Shown here: in pieces, positions 12,553 to 15,943 of the stretch
Numbering within the stretch: position 1 is the first letter of the stretch
How the letters are laid out: each line of letters opens with the position of its first letter
NCBI RefSeq assembly: GCF_001556515.1
Contig: NZ_LSJA01000070.1
Coordinates: 1 to 15,943 of the forward strand
DNA: 15,943 nucleotides
Reading direction: 5' to 3'
Source: Caulobacter sp. CCH9-E1
GTDB lineage: Bacteria > Pseudomonadota > Alphaproteobacteria > Caulobacterales > Caulobacteraceae
Made by a program: the position numbers and the translations under genes
The notes under the pieces: model-generated
Database searches by the model: none
Told to the model about the DNA's origin: nothing
The model's input: the letters and a program-made list of their open reading frames with translations, nothing else

Positions 12553-12598
12553 TCAGTTGAGCGGCTCGATTTGAGTTGAGTTGCGTGGGAGTCCCCCT

Positions 12599-13834
12599 GT
12601 GCGTGCAGTCTTCATCAAGGGGGGGTCTCAATACGACGCCACCCGTCTGTTCATCGACGAAATGGCCGCTGCGTTCCGCCGGCGAGGACACGAAACGACT
12701 GTCATCGACGGTGTGGTCGATGCGGACCTGAGAGACGTGTTCGCCGCCGCGGCGGCTCAGGGGCAAACCGACCTCGTCTATACGATTAGCCTGTTCGGCG
12801 ACTTCCGCGACGAACGCGGGCGTTCGGTCGCCCAGATCTTCAACGCGCCGCATGTGCTGCAGTACGTCGACTATCCTTTGACCCACCTGAACACGTTGAC
12901 GGACACCGCGCCCGAGACGGCGCTCCTGACGGTGGATCCGACCCATATTGACGCTGTGCGGTCGACGTTCGGGGAGGACCACGTCGCCCACCTCGCCTTC
13001 TGTCCACACGCCGGTGTCGGCGAACCCGTAGAACTGGACGCCGATCCCGACGCCTTCGCCGCGCGGCGGCCCCTACCGATCCTGTTTCCCGCGTCGTTCT
13101 ACAAGCTGGGGGCCCCGACGTGGGCGGCCGAAGGTCCCGACATCACCCGCATCTTCGACAGCGCGCTCGAAATCGCCCTCGGCGCCGAGTTCATTCCCGC
13201 CTTGGACGCCGTCGACCAAGTCCTGCGCGGGATGGGCCAGGATCCCGCCGACCCGCGCTACGAAATGCTTCGGCGCTATTCGTTCATGGTGCATGAGCAC
13301 GTCCGCAAAGTCCGGCGCATGCAACTGCTGGAGGCCGCCGGAAAGGCGGGCTTGCCGGTGTTCTGCGCGGGATTCGGCTACGACGCGTGGATCGAGAAGT
13401 ATCCGAGCCTTCGCCTGGCGCCGGCCATGAGCCTGACCGACGTGGCCGAGTTCATGGGGCGGTCTCGGGTGGTGCTCAACGCCAACGCCAACTTCGGGTT
13501 CGGCTCGCATGAGCGGCCGCTGACGGCGATGCTGGCGGGCGCGGCCGTGGCCTCCGACCATAGCGCCTGGTGGGCCGAGCAATTCGTCGAGGACGAGGAC
13601 CTTCTGCTCTACCGCTGGCGCGACCTGGACGCGGGCGTGGCGCGCATCGCCGCCCTGGCCGAGGATCCCGAGGCCGCCTGGCGGATGGGGCGCAACGCCC
13701 AGGCCAAGGCCGCGGCCGGCCACCGCTTCGACAACCGCGTCGACACGGTGATCAACGCCGCCGCCGCCATCCAGGCGCGCCAGCTATGCGACCGATTGAT
13801 GCGGCCTTCCCATATGACAGCGGTTTCGCACTGA
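12599..13834 (+). CDS. CgeB-like family 1 glycosyltransferase
   Basis: This 411-aa protein begins MRAVFIKGGSQYDATRLFID. I chose GTG 12599 because GGGAG lies 7 nt upstream. An in-frame TTG at 12581 would add six residues and has no SD. The N-terminal half looks like a Rossmann domain of a GT-B enzyme (AVFIKGG; DLVYTISLFGD; PHVLQYVDYPL around residue 90). The C-terminal half has the sugar-nucleotide-binding pattern of the CgeB/YkvP group: VVLNANANFGFGSHERPLTAMLAGAAVASD from about residue 291, with His304, Glu305 and Arg306. There is no membrane segment. It probably transfers a sugar to a protein or surface glycan, but donor and acceptor cannot be read. No other glycan gene is next to it. It converges with the LysR gene 100 bp downstream. 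Confidence 0.78.
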   Translation: MRAVFIKGGSQYDATRLFIDEMAAAFRRRGHETTVIDGVVDADLRDVFAAAAAQGQTDLVYTISLFGDFRDERGRSVAQIFNAPHVLQYVDYPLTHLNTLTDTAPETALLTVDPTHIDAVRSTFGEDHVAHLAFCPHAGVGEPVELDADPDAFAARRPLPILFPASFYKLGAPTWAAEGPDITRIFDSALEIALGAEFIPALDAVDQVLRGMGQDPADPRYEMLRRYSFMVHEHVRKVRRMQLLEAAGKAGLPVFCAGFGYDAWIEKYPSLRLAPAMSLTDVAEFMGRSRVVLNANANFGFGSHERPLTAMLAGAAVASDHSAWWAEQFVEDEDLLLYRWRDLDAGVARIAALAEDPEAAWRMGRNAQAKAAAGHRFDNRVDTVINAAAAIQARQLCDRLMRPSHMTAVSH

Positions 13835-13928
13835 TCTTAATCAGTTTTCAGCCGCCTTCCCGCTGCGCGGCCTCGCCGAGCTGGTCCAGCGGTTCCGCGT
13901 CGGCAGGGCGTGGCGGTTCAGACGCGGC

Positions 13929-13947
13929 GGGCGGCTTAGAGCCGCCC
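13929..13947. terminator. Hairpin overlapping the LysR stop codon
   Basis: GGGCGGCT (13929-13936) pairs perfectly with AGCCGCCC (13940-13947) across a 3-nt loop. The LysR TAA (13938-13936 on the minus strand) spans the loop and the first stem base. No T-run follows on either strand. It may help end or protect the transcripts of the convergent glycosyltransferase and LysR genes. Nothing else stands out in 13835-13928. Confidence 0.4.
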
Positions 13948-14814
13948 CAGCCCCTCGACCAACGCGTCGAACGCCGCGCGATAGCGGGCGACGCCGCGCA
14001 GGTCCTCGTGCATCACCACCCATAGCGGCAGCTCGAAACTGAAAAGATCGGGCGTGACGCGGACCAGGGCCGGGTCGTGTCTGGCGATCTCGACCTGGCA
14101 GACGCCGACGCCGTAGCCCGCTCGGATCGCGGCCAGCTGGGCTAGGTCGCTGTCGGTGCGCAGGGAAAAGGCCTCACGGGTCAGTCCGGGCATGCGGCCC
14201 AGCACCGCCCGCACCGCCGGCGTCTCGGTGTCCACGCCGATCAGGTCATGGGTCAGCAGGTCGTTCGCCGTGGTCGGAACCCCGCGCGCCGCCAGATAGT
14301 CGCGGTGGGCGTGGAAGCCCAGGGTGACCGCCCCGACCTTGCGCGCGACCAGGGCCTGCTGGGTCGGCTCGACCATCCGCACCGCGATGTCGGCCTGGCG
14401 CTGCAAGAGGTCGCTGACCGCGTTGGAGAGGACCAACTCGATCGCCAAGGCGGGATGATCCCCGCGCAGCGCGGCCAGGATCGGCGGCAGGTGTACGGCG
14501 CCGACCACCTCGCTGGCGGTGATCCGCACGGTTCCGGCGACATCCTCGCTCCCCGACGCCGCCCGAAGCAGGGCGGCCGAGGTGGCGATCAGGCTTTCGG
14601 CGTGGCCGCGCAGAGCCAAACCCCGGTCCGTGGGCGACAGGCCTCTCTGCGAGCGGACGAACAGCTTGCCGCCGACCGCCGCCTCCAGGGCGTCGATGTG
14701 GCGGGCGACACTGGGCTGGGTCATGCCCAGGGCCCGCGCCGCCCCCGACAGCGAGCCCTCGCGCAGCACGAAGGCGAACGTGCGGAAGAGGTCCCAGCTC
14801 GGATCGGTGCTCAT
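13936..14814 (-). CDS. LysR-type transcriptional regulator
   Basis: This 292-aa protein has the standard LysR plan. The N-terminal winged helix-turn-helix covers about residues 7-65: FRTFAFVLREGSLSGAARAL, MTQPSVARHIDALEAAVG, KLFVRSQRGLSPTDRG. It is followed by an effector-binding domain with the usual RITASEVVGAVHLPPIL segment and a C-terminal periplasmic-binding-protein-like fold. The effector is unknown. It is divergent from the SDR gene at 14903 and shares an 88-bp intergenic region with a T-N11-A dyad, so it very likely controls that gene and itself. No SD precedes the ATG. The -10 (14827-14822) places transcription start at or one base before the ATG, suggesting a leaderless mRNA. The gene is intact. 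Confidence 0.93.
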   Translation of the reverse strand: MSTDPSWDLFRTFAFVLREGSLSGAARALGMTQPSVARHIDALEAAVGGKLFVRSQRGLSPTDRGLALRGHAESLIATSAALLRAASGSEDVAGTVRITASEVVGAVHLPPILAALRGDHPALAIELVLSNAVSDLLQRQADIAVRMVEPTQQALVARKVGAVTLGFHAHRDYLAARGVPTTANDLLTHDLIGVDTETPAVRAVLGRMPGLTREAFSLRTDSDLAQLAAIRAGYGVGVCQVEIARHDPALVRVTPDLFSFELPLWVVMHEDLRGVARYRAAFDALVEGLGRL

Positions 14815-14821
14815 CTATTTA

Positions 14822-14849
14822 CGTATAGCTGGCCCAGAATGATATTCAA
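14822..14849 (-). promoter_or_regulatory. LysR promoter giving a leaderless transcript
   Basis: On the minus strand TTGAAT (14849-14844), a 16-bp spacer and TATACG (14827-14822) form a good housekeeping promoter. Transcription would begin at 14815 or 14814, where the ATG starts. The absence of any SD agrees with this. The -35 lies inside the T-N11-A dyad, which fits negative autoregulation. Confidence 0.55.
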
Positions 14850-14858
14850 TTTATGAAT
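14844..14858. promoter_or_regulatory. LysR-type operator (T-N11-A dyad)
   Basis: ATTCA (14844-14848) and TGAAT (14854-14858) are exact reverse complements around ATTTA. Together they make a 15-bp site with the LysR signature T-N11-A. A second, overlapping dyad GAAT-GAT-ATTC spans 14838-14847. This is the only AT-rich, symmetric stretch between the LysR and SDR genes and is the obvious recognition site. Confidence 0.6.
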
Positions 14859-14902
14859 GGTGGGCTCGCCGTCATCTTGGCCTCACGCAAATGGAGGCGA
14901 AC

Positions 14903-15853
14903 ATGAACGGCAAGACGGCTTTGGTGCTCGGGGCGACGGGCGGGATCGGCGGGGAAGCGGCGCGGCGGCTGCTGGCCGGCGGCTGGCGGGTGCGGGCCTT
15001 GGTCCGCGGCGTCGAGGCGGTCGCGCGGCTGCCGGGGATCGACTGCCGGCTCGGCGACGCCATGGTCCGCCAGGACGTGGTCGAGGCCGCCGAGGGCGCC
15101 AGCGTGATCGTCCACGCGGTCAATCCGCCGGGCTATCGCAACTGGGCGGGACTGGTGCTGCCGATGATCGACAACACCCTGGCCGCCGCTCGCACCCATG
15201 GCGCTCGCGTCGTTTTGCCGGGCACGGTCTACAACTATGGCCCCGACGCCTTCCCGCTGATCGGCGAGGACGCGCCCCAGGCCCCGACCACCCGCAAGGG
15301 CGCCATCCGCGTCGAGCTGGAGCGCCGGCTGCAAGCCGCCGCCGAAGCGGGGGAGGCGAGGGCGCTGATCGTGCGCGCCGGAGACTTCTTCGGGCCGCGC
15401 GCCGCCAACAACTGGTTCAGCCAGGGGATCGTCGCGCCGGGCGCGCGGCCCAAGGCGATCCAGGATCCGAACACCCCCGGCGTCGGCCACCAGTGGGCCT
15501 ATCTGCCCGACGTCGCCGAGACCATGGTCCAGCTGATCGAGCGGGACGACCTGGAGGACTTCGCCCGCTTCCACATGGCCGGCCATTGGGACCCGGACGG
15601 GACGGCGATGATCGCGGCGGTCGTCCGGGCGCTGGGCGCCCCGGCCGTTCGGGTCAAGCCGCTGCCTTGGGCGGTCCTGCGCCTGGCGGGGCTGTTCGCC
15701 GAGACGCCTCGAGAGCTGTTGGAGATGCGCTACCTGTGGAAACAGCCGGTGCGGCTGGACGGGGCCAAGCTGGCGGCTCGGTTGGGCGGGGAGCCGCATA
15801 CGCCTCTGGATGGGGCGGTGCGCGAGACGTTGCGAGGGATGGGGTGTCTGTGA
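14903..15853 (+). CDS. Atypical SDR-family NAD(P)-binding epimerase/dehydratase-like protein
   Basis: This is a 316-aa soluble protein of the extended/atypical short-chain dehydrogenase group (COG0451-like). I chose ATG 14903 because GGAGG lies 5 nt upstream. The ATG at 14891 overlaps that SD. The Rossmann motif is LGATGGIGGEAARRL at residues 9-23, with Gly10, Gly13 and Gly16. The segment RVVLPGTVYNYGPDAF marks the strand before the active site. The usual catalytic Tyr-x-x-x-Lys appears to be replaced by Lys132-G-A-I-Arg136 in RKGAIRVELERRL, so classical SDR redox catalysis is doubtful. Substrate and reaction are unknown. It is divergent from a LysR gene that probably regulates it. A new palindromic repeat starts 39 bp after its stop. 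Confidence 0.85.
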   Translation: MNGKTALVLGATGGIGGEAARRLLAGGWRVRALVRGVEAVARLPGIDCRLGDAMVRQDVVEAAEGASVIVHAVNPPGYRNWAGLVLPMIDNTLAAARTHGARVVLPGTVYNYGPDAFPLIGEDAPQAPTTRKGAIRVELERRLQAAAEAGEARALIVRAGDFFGPRAANNWFSQGIVAPGARPKAIQDPNTPGVGHQWAYLPDVAETMVQLIERDDLEDFARFHMAGHWDPDGTAMIAAVVRALGAPAVRVKPLPWAVLRLAGLFAETPRELLEMRYLWKQPVRLDGAKLAARLGGEPHTPLDGAVRETLRGMGCL

Positions 15854-15892
15854 AGGGGCAAGGTCCGCTGAGGGGGTGAGCGGATTTCGCTT

Positions 15893-15943
15893 CCTTCTCC
15901 CCTTGCGGGAGAAGGTGTCAGCGAAGCTGACGGATGAGGGGTT
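15893..15943. repeat. Palindromic REP-like element, copy D (cut by window end)
   Basis: One arm is visible. It has a C-rich hairpin (CCTTCTCCC, loop CTTGC, GGGAGAAGG; 15893-15915), the small hairpin GTCAGC-GAA-GCTGAC (15917-15931) and then GGATGAGGGG. This is the same order as arm 2 of copy A read on the opposite strand. The second arm would lie beyond the window. Confidence 0.8.

Noticed and set aside
12581..12598. TTG start for the glycosyltransferase, adding six residues
   Set aside because: There is no SD before the TTG, and the GGGAG that serves the GTG at 12599 would lie inside the coding sequence.

Overview
The window is GC-rich alphaproteobacterial chromosome, most likely from Caulobacter or a close relative. 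The organism call is from memory and rests on four points: the sizes and sequences of RpoB (1356 aa) and RpoC (1396 aa), the style of the C-rich palindromic intergenic repeats, a DUF3008-type small protein, and promoters resembling Caulobacter consensus sequences. No plasmid, phage, transposase or CRISPR gene is visible.

Layout. Positions 2-409 are the 3' end of a gene for a probable beta-propeller protein. A palindromic repeat follows, then a 52-aa membrane protein (569-727) with a possible gene remnant behind it. Positions 887-1346 hold no gene. They contain a 126-bp inverted-repeat element, a short dyad, a weak promoter candidate and a structured leader for rpoB. rpoB (1347-5417) and rpoC (5595-9785) fill the centre and are separated by 177 bp that contain a second palindromic repeat. 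rpoC ends inside a tandem array of 56-57-bp units and is followed by a strong terminator-type hairpin (9979-10006). On the minus strand, convergent with rpoC, lies an AMP-forming fatty acyl-CoA ligase (10201-11856). Upstream of it, also on the minus strand, is a tightly coupled pair of small genes, DUF3008 and a one-helix membrane protein (12411 to 12001), with a possible general-stress (EcfG/SigT-type) promoter. A CgeB-like glycosyltransferase (12599-13834) runs divergently from that pair. It converges on a LysR-type regulator (13936-14814, minus). The regulator is divergent from an SDR-family NAD(P)-binding protein (14903-15853). The window ends inside the first arm of another palindromic repeat.

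How it fits together. rpoBC is the essential housekeeping core. Its surroundings are unusual in that rplJ/rplL do not directly precede rpoB, which appears to have its own leader. The LysR gene and the SDR gene share an 88-bp intergenic region holding a 15-bp T-N11-A dyad, the classic arrangement of a LysR regulator with its target. The dyad overlaps the -35 of a LysR promoter that would give a leaderless mRNA.

The most interesting pattern not explained by genes is the repeat family at 417-536, 5428-5548 and 15893-15943 (degenerate copy near 10028-10110). Each arm has a C-rich hairpin followed by a small hairpin. The small hairpin's stem sequence differs in every copy, yet it stays paired and always closes on a GNA triloop when read in one orientation. 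This looks like structure-selected, REP/REPIN-like DNA.
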